Of a DNA stretch of 64,000 bases, positions 42,871 through 50,168 are shown in pieces. The position numbers and the translations under genes were made by a program. The DNA is from Cyclobacteriaceae bacterium (GTDB lineage Bacteria > Bacteroidota > Bacteroidia > Cytophagales > Cyclobacteriaceae): assembly GCA_028285685.1 (NCBI GenBank), contig JANQOR010000038.1:310001-374000 (forward strand), read 5' to 3'. The notes under the pieces were generated by a model. It was not told the origin of the DNA, searched no databases, and saw only the letters and a list, made by a program, of their open reading frames with translations. Position 1 is the first letter of the stretch. Each line of letters opens with the position of its first letter.

Positions 42871-42907
42871 TACTATAAATAATATTGCAACTATATTTTT
42901 TATAGTA
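42871..42907. promoter_or_regulatory. candidate HxlR operator
   Basis: TACTATAAA at 42871-42879 is repeated inverted as TTTATAGTA at 42899-42907, between the divergent hxlR and DUF1330 genes. The half-sites resemble the TACTAT...ATAGTA palindromes reported for the B. subtilis regulator YodB. Its place close to the DUF1330 ATG (42925) suits repression. Confidence 0.5.
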
Positions 42908-42924
42908 TAAAATTAAAATATCGA

Positions 42925-43227
42925 ATGTCCTATTATTCCATTTTAGATGTGACTCCAACCTCAGAGGATTGGATTCCAGATTATTTACCAACGGCAAATG
43001 CACTAGTTGCGAAGTATGGAGGAAAATACCTTGCCAGAACTGCAAGTCATGAACAAGTAGAAGGTGAGCCAAATGAAGCGGGGTTAAGAATTGTATTAGA
43101 GTGGCCATCCAAAGAGGCTGCTTTGAATTTCATGAATGATCCTGAATATGTTCCTCATCTGAAGGCTAGAACAGAAGGTTCTGTTAGTCATCACTACCTT
43201 ATAGAAGGAAAGGATGATCTCTCTTAA
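42925..43227 (+). CDS. DUF1330 family protein
   Basis: The 100-residue protein has the dimeric alpha/beta-barrel pattern of DUF1330: YYSILDVTPTSEDWIPDYLPTANALVAKYGGKYLAR, then GLRIVLEWPSKEAALNFMNDPEY. The family has no known activity and often accompanies oxidoreductases. It is the first gene after the HxlR operator and is followed by the monooxygenase gene 53 bp downstream, with a hairpin between. Confidence 0.82.
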   Translation: MSYYSILDVTPTSEDWIPDYLPTANALVAKYGGKYLARTASHEQVEGEPNEAGLRIVLEWPSKEAALNFMNDPEYVPHLKARTEGSVSHHYLIEGKDDLS

Positions 43228-43244
43228 TTCAAAAATTTAAAAAG

Positions 43245-43274
43245 GGGATGCTTTAAACAAGTAGGCATCCCTTT
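43245..43274 (+). terminator. intercistronic hairpin
   Basis: GGGATGC at 43245 pairs with GCATCCC at 43265, followed by TTT. It could partly end transcription after the DUF1330 gene, giving less of the downstream enzymes, or protect the mRNA end. Confidence 0.4.
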
Positions 43275-43280
43275 AGCAGT

Positions 43281-44258
43281 ATGAAAGCTTTCGAGTCTAT
43301 AAATAATGGGTTCAACACTACATTTCAACCTGATGAACTTTCCATAGGTGTTGTGGTACCGATTGAAAATTATCCCAATTCTCCGGTCCCAAAGATGTAT
43401 GATCATTTGGATCGCGTTAGATTAATTGAGGAACTTGGTTTTAAAGCTCTTTGGATTCGCGATATTCCATTGAACTTACCTTCTTTTGGAGACGCAGGTC
43501 AAACTTTTGATCCTTTCACTTATCTTGGTTTTCTGGCAGGCCAAACCTCATCTATTGCGCTTGGGGTAGCTAGCATAGCGCTGCCACTTCATCACCCTTT
43601 GCATGTGGCTAAATCTGCATCGACAATCGATCAGCTTTCTAAAGGTCGCTTGATACTGGGTGTGGCTTCAGGTGATCGACCAGAAGAATACCCAGCCATG
43701 GGAATTGATTTTGAAAGCAGAGATCAGTTATTTAGAGAGGCATTCTCATACATAAGGAAATCGCATGAAAACTTTCCACTAATAGAGAAATCTCATTTTG
43801 GAAGTATCAATCAACACGCAGACATTCTCCCTAAACCTACAGGTACCAAACTCCCGCTTTTGATTACTGGAAGTAGTAGGCAATCCATCGATTGGAATGC
43901 GAAAAATGGTGACGGTTGGATGAACTACCCAAGGAATCTGTATATGCAAAAACAAAGTATTGGGGAATGGCGAGCATTAATAAAGACCGGTGAGCCGTTT
44001 GACAAACCATTTATGCAGCCTTTATATATCATTCTTGAGGAAGATATGGATTTCAGGCCTGTGAACATTCCATTGGGATTTAGAATTGGGATCAATCCAT
44101 TGATAGAATACTTACATAGTTTACGAGAAATTGGAGTTAATCATGTGGCCATGAATTTTCGGTTCAATCATTCCTCAATTCCCGAAACTTTGGAGCAAAT
44201 TTCAAAATATGTCCTCCCTCAATTTCATCTAAGAAGAAAAGAAATAGTCCATGAATAA
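43281..44258 (+). CDS. LLM-class flavin-dependent oxidoreductase
   Basis: The 325-residue protein has the luciferase-like monooxygenase TIM barrel: FKALWIRDIPLNLPSFGD, LGFLAGQTSSIALGVASIALPLHHPLHVAKSASTIDQLSKGRLILGVASG. It resembles the BA3436/TIGR03571 branch, often linked to HxlR regulators. These enzymes use reduced F420 or FMN and molecular oxygen; the substrate is unknown. It sits between DUF1330 and an SDR gene that overlaps it by 8 bp. Confidence 0.87.
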   Translation: MKAFESINNGFNTTFQPDELSIGVVVPIENYPNSPVPKMYDHLDRVRLIEELGFKALWIRDIPLNLPSFGDAGQTFDPFTYLGFLAGQTSSIALGVASIALPLHHPLHVAKSASTIDQLSKGRLILGVASGDRPEEYPAMGIDFESRDQLFREAFSYIRKSHENFPLIEKSHFGSINQHADILPKPTGTKLPLLITGSSRQSIDWNAKNGDGWMNYPRNLYMQKQSIGEWRALIKTGEPFDKPFMQPLYIILEEDMDFRPVNIPLGFRIGINPLIEYLHSLREIGVNHVAMNFRFNHSSIPETLEQISKYVLPQFHLRRKEIVHE

Positions 44259-45054
44259 ATCCATCCTAATTACTGGAAGCACAGATGGTATAGGCAAACT
44301 TGCTGCTACAAAACTGGCCCAAGCCGGTCATCAAGTTTACGTGCATGGTAGGAACACTGAGAAACTTGAATTAACGATTGAGGAAATCAAAGAGGTCACA
44401 AAAAACCAAAACATTAACGGATACCTTGCTGATTTATCTGACTTATCATCAATCAAAAGATTTGTTGATCAGGTCAGTTCCGATTTGGATACACTTGATG
44501 TACTTATAAATAATGCAGGCGTATATAATACTCCAACCACAATCAACGAAGATGGATTGGATCTTCGCTTTGTAGTTAATTATATTGGGCCTGTAATCAT
44601 CACTAATCATTTAATCCCCCAGTTAGAAGAGAGCGTAAGTCCCCTAGTTATCAATTTGAGTTCAGCAGCTCAATCACCAGTTTCGATTGAAGCGTTACTC
44701 GGAAAAGCTTCAATTCCAGTTAGTGAAAGCTACGCTCAGAGTAAGCTTGCACTTACCATGTGGAGTTTTTATTTATCAAAGAAGCTTAATAATGTTTCTG
44801 TCGTTGCGGTCAATCCTGGTTCATTGCTAAATACCAGGATGGTACAAGAAGCCTTTGGTCGTCATTGGTCATCCGCAGATAAGGGTGCAGACATCTTATA
44901 TGATCTATCTTCCGCAAATGACCCAAAAGAATTTGATGGAAAATATTTTGATAATGATAAAGGGACCATAAGCGAAGCACACCCGAGTGCATATGATCAG
45001 AAGCATGTAGTTAAGCTAATTGATTCAACAGATAACCTATTAGACAAGCTTTAG
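44251..45054 (+). CDS. short-chain dehydrogenase/reductase
   Basis: This 267-residue SDR has the cofactor-binding motif TGSTDGIG at 8-15, NNAG near 88-91 and the catalytic Ser (INLSSAA) with Tyr-x-x-x-Lys in YAQSK. The sequence resembles retinol-dehydrogenase/WWOX-like classical SDRs that use NADP(H). In the operon with a flavin monooxygenase and under an HxlR regulator it likely reduces reactive carbonyls or quinones. Its stop is 10 bp before the closing block of unit 2. Confidence 0.88.
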   Translation: MNKSILITGSTDGIGKLAATKLAQAGHQVYVHGRNTEKLELTIEEIKEVTKNQNINGYLADLSDLSSIKRFVDQVSSDLDTLDVLINNAGVYNTPTTINEDGLDLRFVVNYIGPVIITNHLIPQLEESVSPLVINLSSAAQSPVSIEALLGKASIPVSESYAQSKLALTMWSFYLSKKLNNVSVVAVNPGSLLNTRMVQEAFGRHWSSADKGADILYDLSSANDPKEFDGKYFDNDKGTISEAHPSAYDQKHVVKLIDSTDNLLDKL

Positions 45055-45064
45055 GGTAATTATC

Positions 45065-45192
45065 CATGCCATGAAATTATGCAGTGAATGGCGGACTTTG
45101 GCACATTTGAACACGGCATAAGAAAACGCAACTCCTTGATTATCAGTATAAATGGCGTTTAGGTCAAATGATTCGAATCCCTCCGACTCCAC
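45065..45192 (+). repeat. unit-end block B plus attachment core 3
   Basis: The 128-bp block begins CATGCCATGAAATTATGCAG and has the subtype-2 middle TGAATGGCGGACTTTGG with TTGAACACGGCAT. It then reads TTGATTATCAGTATAAATGG, TTTAGGTCAAATGATTCG and the perfect core at 45172-45192. Confidence 0.75.
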
Positions 45193-45228
45193 AAAAACCC
45201 TCTTCTTAGCGCGTATAGGGGGTTTTTT
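45193..45228 (+). terminator. hairpin directly after core 3
   Basis: AAAAACCC at 45193 pairs with GGGTTTTT near 45221-45228. The descending arm GCGTATAGGGGGTTTTTT is very like that of the native ssrA terminator (CGTATGAGGGGTTTTT), as if unit 3 carries its own copy of an ssrA terminator. Confidence 0.6.
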
Positions 45229-45242
45229 CATGTCGTGAAGAC

Positions 45243-45255
45243 CCTCCGACTCCAA
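45243..45255 (+). repeat. partial attachment core
   Basis: CCCTCCGACTCCA repeats 13 bp of the ssrA core in direct orientation, 50 bp after core 3. It may mark an imprecise recombination or an older truncated junction. Confidence 0.5.
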
Positions 45256-45362
45256 CTATCAATTATTTTCGTGCTCCTCAAATTCTGCAAGATGTATACA
45301 TCCTTCTGCAAGATGTTTACATGCGTCTAAAGTGTGATTCTGAATTTTGAGTCAAAATCAAA

Positions 45363-46259
45363 ATGATAGAAGACATGTTTGGAAAAATAGTTTCTGACCT
45401 TATGATCAAGCCAGGTAAGTCACCTGTCTTTGAGAATCCTGATGAATTCGGACTTGACTATGAAGACGTTACGTTTAATGCCAATGATGGAGTCACACTT
45501 TCTGGCTGGCTAATAAAAGGCGGTAGTGACAAGGTGATTATTCAATCACACTTCGGTGTTCAGTGCTCACGCTGCGGGTACACCCAAGAAGGTAAGGGAA
45601 TGTGGAAGAATACGCTTTGGACGAGCAATATTCATTTCCTTAATCATGCTAAATACTTTGTAGAAGCTGGGTACTCCGTTTTAATGTATGATTTGAGAAA
45701 TCATGGAAACAGCGGTGAGGGGACAACACCTTGGGTTACTTGGGGAACAGAGGAGAGAAAAGATGTGCTAGCAGCAGTAGACTTTATAGCTAATCATAAA
45801 GATTTTGAGAATGCTTCCATAGGACTCTTAAGTATATGTATGGGAGCTGCTTCCACAACCTTTGCTTATGGAATGGAAGATGAGATCAAGCGCATTCCGA
45901 ATGTGAAGGCTTTGATTGCTGTTCAACCGCTTACTTATGACTATTTTGTTAAGGCAATGGGGATACCTTCAGCCTTCGTCAATAGCGGAAACAAATACAA
46001 TGAAGAAAAGAGAGGAGTGAACCTAACTGGAGATTCTTTTTTACCTTATGCTAAAGAAGTTTCGGTTCCAACATTGGTAATTCAGAATCAAAATGACCCA
46101 ATGACAAACATGGATATGGTAAAGCAATACTACGAAGACCTTAAGGTTGAAAAACAGATTTTGTGGTTAGACCTTGAGAAGAAAAGAGGCGCCGCATATG
46201 ATTGGTTAGGTCGGAACTCTGAAGAGGTGATGGGGTGGTTTAACAAATACTTGAACTAG
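45363..46259 (+). CDS. alpha/beta hydrolase, dienelactone-hydrolase-like
   Basis: The 298-residue protein has an alpha/beta hydrolase core: VMYDLRNHGNSG, a nucleophile elbow ASIGLLSICMGAAS in which Cys159 takes the nucleophile position (S-I-C-M-G), and VIQNQNDPMTNMDM with the likely acidic residue. A Cys nucleophile is the rule in dienelactone hydrolase. The usual C-terminal His is not evident (the segment reads KKRGAAYDWLGRNSEEVMGWF). It is the first gene of a coupled operon with SRPBCC and AraC genes; its stop overlaps the GTG start of the next gene. Confidence 0.8.
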   Translation: MIEDMFGKIVSDLMIKPGKSPVFENPDEFGLDYEDVTFNANDGVTLSGWLIKGGSDKVIIQSHFGVQCSRCGYTQEGKGMWKNTLWTSNIHFLNHAKYFVEAGYSVLMYDLRNHGNSGEGTTPWVTWGTEERKDVLAAVDFIANHKDFENASIGLLSICMGAASTTFAYGMEDEIKRIPNVKALIAVQPLTYDYFVKAMGIPSAFVNSGNKYNEEKRGVNLTGDSFLPYAKEVSVPTLVIQNQNDPMTNMDMVKQYYEDLKVEKQILWLDLEKKRGAAYDWLGRNSEEVMGWFNKYLN

Positions 46260-46756
46260 TGGAGATTCTAAAATCAAAGCTGATGCTCATTGTATTCATA
46301 GTCATTGCTGTAGGGATTATTCTGTATTTCACAGGAAAAAAGTCGGTTCACGCCGAAATTATAATTGATGCAGGGCCTTCTACCATATGGTCTGTATTGA
46401 CTACCGCTGATCAAATTCAGGAATGGAATTCTGTCTTAGTACCCGTTGAAGGAGAGCTTAAGGAAGGTGAGAAAGTGAAATATGAATTTCGTCAAGAAGG
46501 TAGTGATCCAGCGGTTATGTCAGCGACCGTTATCAAAATGGAGGAAAACAAATTGATCAACCAAAAAGGAGGTTTGGCTGGAATTCTGACATTTAATCAC
46601 AAGTATAAACTTGAAGACATGGGGGACGGTGTGAAGGTCATCATTCACGAAGAATATCGAGGGATTGGTGTTAATTTTTGGAATCCTACTCCAGTTCAAG
46701 TTGCATATGAGAAACTGTTAAGGGAGTTGGATGAAAGAGTAAAAACTACTCTATAA
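46259..46756 (+). CDS. SRPBCC/START-like domain protein with membrane anchor
   Basis: The protein has 165 residues from GTG 46259, or 157 from ATG 46283. A membrane helix (about 8-25) precedes a SRPBCC fold: KSVHAEIIIDAGPSTIWSVLTTADQIQEWNSVLVPVEGELKEGEKVKYEF. This fold binds hydrophobic ligands in a deep pocket. It overlaps its neighbours by one base on each side (TAATG with the AraC gene), so all three are translated together. Confidence 0.78.
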   Translation: MEILKSKLMLIVFIVIAVGIILYFTGKKSVHAEIIIDAGPSTIWSVLTTADQIQEWNSVLVPVEGELKEGEKVKYEFRQEGSDPAVMSATVIKMEENKLINQKGGLAGILTFNHKYKLEDMGDGVKVIIHEEYRGIGVNFWNPTPVQVAYEKLLRELDERVKTTL

Positions 46757-47664
46757 TGAGGGATATAATCAAAATAGAATCAGTAAGTCAGGTTCATGAT
46801 TTCTATCAAATTAATCGACCTAAACATCCGCTTATTACCGTGTTGCCTATCACAGATTACATGACAAACTATGACTATGGCGATCACACATATGTAGCTA
46901 ATCTCTATCAGATCAGCTTGAAAAAGGGAATTGCTGGTTCAATGGTTTATGGCAGGAGTTCCTATGATTTTGAGGATGCTACGATGACATTTCTCAAACC
47001 TAATCAGGCAATTAAGATGGAAAACCAAGAGCGATATTCTGGGAGTTCTGGATGGACGCTGATCTTTCATCCTGATCTTGTCAGAAAATCAGAGTTAGGA
47101 AAAGTAATTGAGTTGTATTCCTTCTTCTCTTATGAAGCAAATGAGGCATTACATCTATCAGAAGATGAAATCGATTGCCTTACAGAAATAGTCCAAAAGA
47201 TAGAGCAAGAGTATAATCAGAAGATAGATCGCCACAGTCAAAATCTAATGGTAACTAATATCCAATTGCTACTTGATTATTGCACTCGATATTATGACCG
47301 TCAATTTTACACAAGAACAAACCTGAACAAGGATTTTGTCACCAAGTTTGAATCACATTTAACCGAATACTTCAACTCTACTAAGCCATTGAATAACGGT
47401 GTGCCTTCTGTATCCCACTTCGGCGAAGAGTTGAGCATGTCAGCCCATTATCTAAGCGATCTTCTTAAGAAAGAGACTGGACAATCAGCACAAGAACACA
47501 TCTATTACCATCTGATTGAGAAGGCTAAAACGGAGCTCCTTGGAACGGAGAATTCAATTGGTGAAGTAGCTTATCGTCTAGGGTTCGAATATCCGAATCA
47601 TTTTAGCAAGCTATTTAAGTCTAAGACTGGTATGAGTCCAGCTCAATACCGAAATCAGAATTAA
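46756..47664 (+). CDS. AraC-family transcriptional regulator
   Basis: This 302-residue soluble protein has an AraC N-terminal ligand-binding cupin-like part (about 10-150) and a C-terminal double HTH (about 200-300) ending AYRLGFEYPNHFSKLFKSKTGMSPAQYR. It is the third gene of the operon and likely regulates it. Its place after the enzyme genes is unusual compared with a divergent arrangement. Confidence 0.87.
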   Translation: MRDIIKIESVSQVHDFYQINRPKHPLITVLPITDYMTNYDYGDHTYVANLYQISLKKGIAGSMVYGRSSYDFEDATMTFLKPNQAIKMENQERYSGSSGWTLIFHPDLVRKSELGKVIELYSFFSYEANEALHLSEDEIDCLTEIVQKIEQEYNQKIDRHSQNLMVTNIQLLLDYCTRYYDRQFYTRTNLNKDFVTKFESHLTEYFNSTKPLNNGVPSVSHFGEELSMSAHYLSDLLKKETGQSAQEHIYYHLIEKAKTELLGTENSIGEVAYRLGFEYPNHFSKLFKSKTGMSPAQYRNQN

Positions 47665-47886
47665 TAGGAAGTTTCTTGTGGGTATCAAAAAATTGTTGAT
47701 CGATTTTCGACCAAACACAAACGCCTTTGAAAGGAACCGACTGGTAAGAATTGAAATGTCGAGAATCCAATTCAATGAAATAATTCGTGGCGTTTTTAAT
47801 TGGACATGATGATACAGTTTATGGCAATTGCTAAGAGGATCATGAGTTAGAGCTCGCAAAGCAAATCGAGATTCATTATATGTAAC

Positions 47887-48014
47887 AATGTCGCGAAACC
47901 ACGCAGCGAAGTGCAGGTTTTTGCAGGTTCTACACGGCATGGAAATTACCTAAGTAATTGATTATCAGGATTTTTTGGATTTAGGTCAAATGATTCGAAT
48001 CCCTCCGACTCCAC
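47887..48014 (+). repeat. unit-end block C plus attachment core 4
   Basis: The 128-bp block shares the middle with block A (TTTTGCAGGTTCTACACGGC) but its start has diverged (TCGCGAAACCACGCAGCGAA), so the outer inverted repeat is weakened. It then reads TTGATTATCAGG, TTTAGGTCAAATGATTCG and the perfect core at 47994-48014. It lies 222 bp after the AraC stop, unlike the other blocks, which follow their last CDS closely. Confidence 0.72.
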
Positions 48015-48015
48015 A

Positions 48016-48050
48016 AAAAACCCTCATTACAGCACGTATCGAGGGTTTTT
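48016..48050 (+). terminator. hairpin directly after core 4
   Basis: AAAAACCCTC at 48016-48025 and GAGGGTTTTT at 48041-48050 form a perfect 10-bp stem. Like that after core 3 it looks like an ssrA-type terminator, and it could also end the SDR transcript from the other strand. Confidence 0.65.
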
Positions 48051-48078
48051 GGCTACATAATCTTTAAATTCTAAACTT

Positions 48079-48813
48079 TTACCACGCTACTTCTTCTCCT
48101 TTGTGGATGAACTTACCCGTATAGTCCGTTTCTTTTATTGATGCTAAAAGAACTGATGTTTCAGCTCCTTCGGGTGCTTCCAATGGCGCATTCTTACCTC
48201 CCAAATCCGTCTTGACCCATCCAGGGTGTGCTGAGTTCACCTTGATATTTGTATCTCTCAAAGCAGCCGCTAAATGTACGGTGAACGAATTGAGTGCAGA
48301 CTTTGAAGCATTGTAGGCAAAAGGCTTGATGCCGCTCCAGGGTGAGCTTTCATCACTTTGTACTGTGTTAGACCCCAAAATGCTTGAAACATTAATGATC
48401 CTTGCCGATTCACTTTTCTTGAGCAGAGGCAACAATTTTTGCGTGAGGTTTACAAGACCGAAGAAATTCACATCGAAAGTTTCCTTCAACACTTCTGCTT
48501 TCACAATTTCTGCCGTGTTTACACCTGTAGGCTCTCCGCCGTGCATGATACCTGCATTATTTACCAATACATCGAGTTTACCGAAGGTCGTATCAATGTG
48601 ATTTACAAGGGCATCAATTTCAGCTTGGTTTGTTACCTCCAACTGGACAAACTCCACATCCAAACCTTCATCTTTTAATCCTTTAGTTGCCTCCAAGCCT
48701 CTTTCCTTGTTTCTGGAAGCCATCAAAACTTTTACTCCTTCCTGTGCCAACTGCCGAGCAGTTTCAAGGCCTAGCCCTTTGTTTGCTCCTGTTACTAATG
48801 CTATTCTATTCAT
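48079..48813 (-). CDS. short-chain dehydrogenase/reductase
   Basis: From ATG 48813 the protein has 244 residues; a longer frame to 48864 adds an unlikely N-terminus. It has TGANKGLG (nucleotide binding), NNAG, and the catalytic VSSILGS and YNASKSAL. The family resembles carbonyl-reductase-like SDRs that reduce quinones and aldehydes with NADPH. It is divergent from a LysR gene that probably controls it. Confidence 0.88.
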   Translation of the reverse strand: MNRIALVTGANKGLGLETARQLAQEGVKVLMASRNKERGLEATKGLKDEGLDVEFVQLEVTNQAEIDALVNHIDTTFGKLDVLVNNAGIMHGGEPTGVNTAEIVKAEVLKETFDVNFFGLVNLTQKLLPLLKKSESARIINVSSILGSNTVQSDESSPWSGIKPFAYNASKSALNSFTVHLAAALRDTNIKVNSAHPGWVKTDLGGKNAPLEAPEGAETSVLLASIKETDYTGKFIHKGEEVAW

Positions 48814-48909
48814 TTGACTATGTTTTAATTTCCTGAAGCAAGAGTAGGAAATAGATGATATCAAATGAAATAGCTTATTTTACCTCATGATATAAATATT
48901 TTAATATCT

Positions 48910-49800
48910 ATGATTAGTCTCGAATGGTACAGGACCTTTAAAGCTGTCTACAAACATGGTAACTACTCCAAGGCGGCAGACGAATTATTTATAAGTCAAC
49001 CGGCGGTAAGTAATCAAATGAGCATGCTGGAGGCTTATGTTGGTCACAAACTATTCATAAGGAAATCAAAGGGTGTAGAGGCTACTGCGAATGCCAAGTT
49101 CTTGAATAACCTGATTATTGAATCACTAGACACTTTGGAAGAAGTGGAAGCAATGTATAGCCGCAAAGTCAAAAAAGAGGAGAAATTATATGTGCTTGGG
49201 ATTAGCGAGCACCTGTACAAAAGTCTAATCTCAGATAAGATCGCGAAGATCTCCAAACATCTTGATATTCGATTTGAGGATAATAGAGATGTATTGTTCG
49301 ATCTGGTCAACCAGCAGCAGGTGGATGCGGCCATCGTTCGTGAAGACGTCCAAACTTTTGATACCCTTTCTTATCAGATTCTTAGTTCCCCTTTGGTAGT
49401 GGTAGGCCATCCAGAAATAGATACATCTGAACTTCACAAATTCATTAAGGATTCTGACCTATCAAATATTCAGCATTGGCTCGAACGCCAAGTTTGGTTT
49501 TCACATATGGCAACCAACCCATTCATAAAACTTTTCTGGATGCATTGCTTTAACAAGAAAAGGCCAAAGGTTTTTACGAATTACATCATCCCCAATGAAT
49601 ACTTCATGCTTCAGGAAATGACCGAGAGTTCGGGAGTGGCTATTTCTCTTTTAGAAAATTGCAGAGAATTCATTGAGAACAGATCATTGAAAATAATCTG
49701 GCAATCCAATTTATATCCAAACAGGGACTACTACCTTATTGCACATAAGAAACAAAAGCCTTTCTTCGATATGCTGAAGAACCTCTTTGAAGGAGATTAA
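48910..49800 (+). CDS. LysR-family transcriptional regulator
   Basis: The 296-residue protein has the LysR HTH at residues 1-60 (YRTFKAVYKHGNYSKAADELFISQPAVSNQMSMLEAYVG) and a substrate-binding domain of the periplasmic-binding-protein type. It is divergent from the SDR gene with 96 bp between starts, the classical layout for a LysR regulator and its target. The inducer is unknown. Confidence 0.88.
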   Translation: MISLEWYRTFKAVYKHGNYSKAADELFISQPAVSNQMSMLEAYVGHKLFIRKSKGVEATANAKFLNNLIIESLDTLEEVEAMYSRKVKKEEKLYVLGISEHLYKSLISDKIAKISKHLDIRFEDNRDVLFDLVNQQQVDAAIVREDVQTFDTLSYQILSSPLVVVGHPEIDTSELHKFIKDSDLSNIQHWLERQVWFSHMATNPFIKLFWMHCFNKKRPKVFTNYIIPNEYFMLQEMTESSGVAISLLENCREFIENRSLKIIWQSNLYPNRDYYLIAHKKQKPFFDMLKNLFEGD

Positions 49801-49811
49801 AAGGGAAATAC

Positions 49812-49937
49812 CATGCCATGAAATTATGCAGTGAATGGCGGACTTTGGCATACTTGAACACGGTATAGAGCCGTAACTGATTGATTATCAGTATATATAG
49901 GAATTAAACCAAATGATTCGAATCCCTCCGACTGCAC
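49812..49937 (+). repeat. unit-end block D plus attachment core 5
   Basis: The 126-bp block is close to block B (TGAATGGCGGACTTTGGCAT, TTGAACACGG). It has TTGATTATCAGTATATAT and a core with one change (GACTGCAC instead of GACTCCAC) at 49917-49937. It follows the LysR stop by 11 bp. No U-rich hairpin of the ssrA type follows. Confidence 0.72.
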
Positions 49938-50168
49938 CTTCCATAGTTCTGCAAAGAACCACGGTGGGCACTATGTTTATCGAGTCATCCTGTTGAGCTG
50001 TGATTTCCATACATTTCGCAGACAAATGGGGATTCCTGCGCTGCCAACTTGATGCCGCAAAGCGTAATGCCAAGTAAGATAAAACCAAATGTATACCTGG
50101 CGGATTTTAAAACAATTGCGTTAGGAACTACCTTGCAAAATGGAAATTTGGTGAATTGTATTCAGATC

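Larger units (their letters stand above)
41786..45192. mobile_element. recombinase-less integrated unit 2
   Basis: The 3.4-kb unit lies between core 2 and core 3 (45172-45192). It holds a small membrane protein gene, an HxlR regulator, and a DUF1330/monooxygenase/SDR operon. No recombinase, transposase or replication gene is present. The last CDS ends 10 bp before the closing block. It can only move by recombination at the shared core, perhaps using the integrase of unit 1. Confidence 0.65.
45193..48014. mobile_element. recombinase-less integrated unit 3
   Basis: The 2.8-kb unit lies between core 3 and core 4 (47994-48014). It contains one tight operon of three genes: alpha/beta hydrolase, SRPBCC protein and AraC regulator. 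No mobility gene is present. Confidence 0.65.
48015..49937. mobile_element. recombinase-less integrated unit 4
   Basis: This 1.9-kb unit between core 4 and core 5 (49917-49937, one mismatch) holds only a divergent SDR-LysR gene pair. It is the smallest unit and ends 11 bp after... the LysR stop is at 49800 and the block starts at 49812. Being furthest from ssrA and having the mutated core, it is likely the oldest insertion. Confidence 0.6.

Noticed and set aside
47611-47940. 109-codon open frame on the minus strand over the AraC 3' end and block C
   Set aside because: It runs antisense to a clear AraC gene and a repeat block, and its product has no protein-like features.
41658-48014. Interpretation of the repeat blocks as a CRISPR array
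   Set aside because: The copies are kilobases apart, separated by genes, and are not short regularly spaced repeats.
29373-49937. Interpretation of the array as a classical integron
   Set aside because: The recombinase has no visible integron-integrase features, the site is ssrA and not attI, and the units carry their own promoters and regulators in both orientations. The likeness is only in layout.
50049-50168. Longer N-terminus of the FG-GAP protein
   Set aside because: The extra 40 residues hide the signal peptide needed for type IX secretion; the start at 50169 is better.
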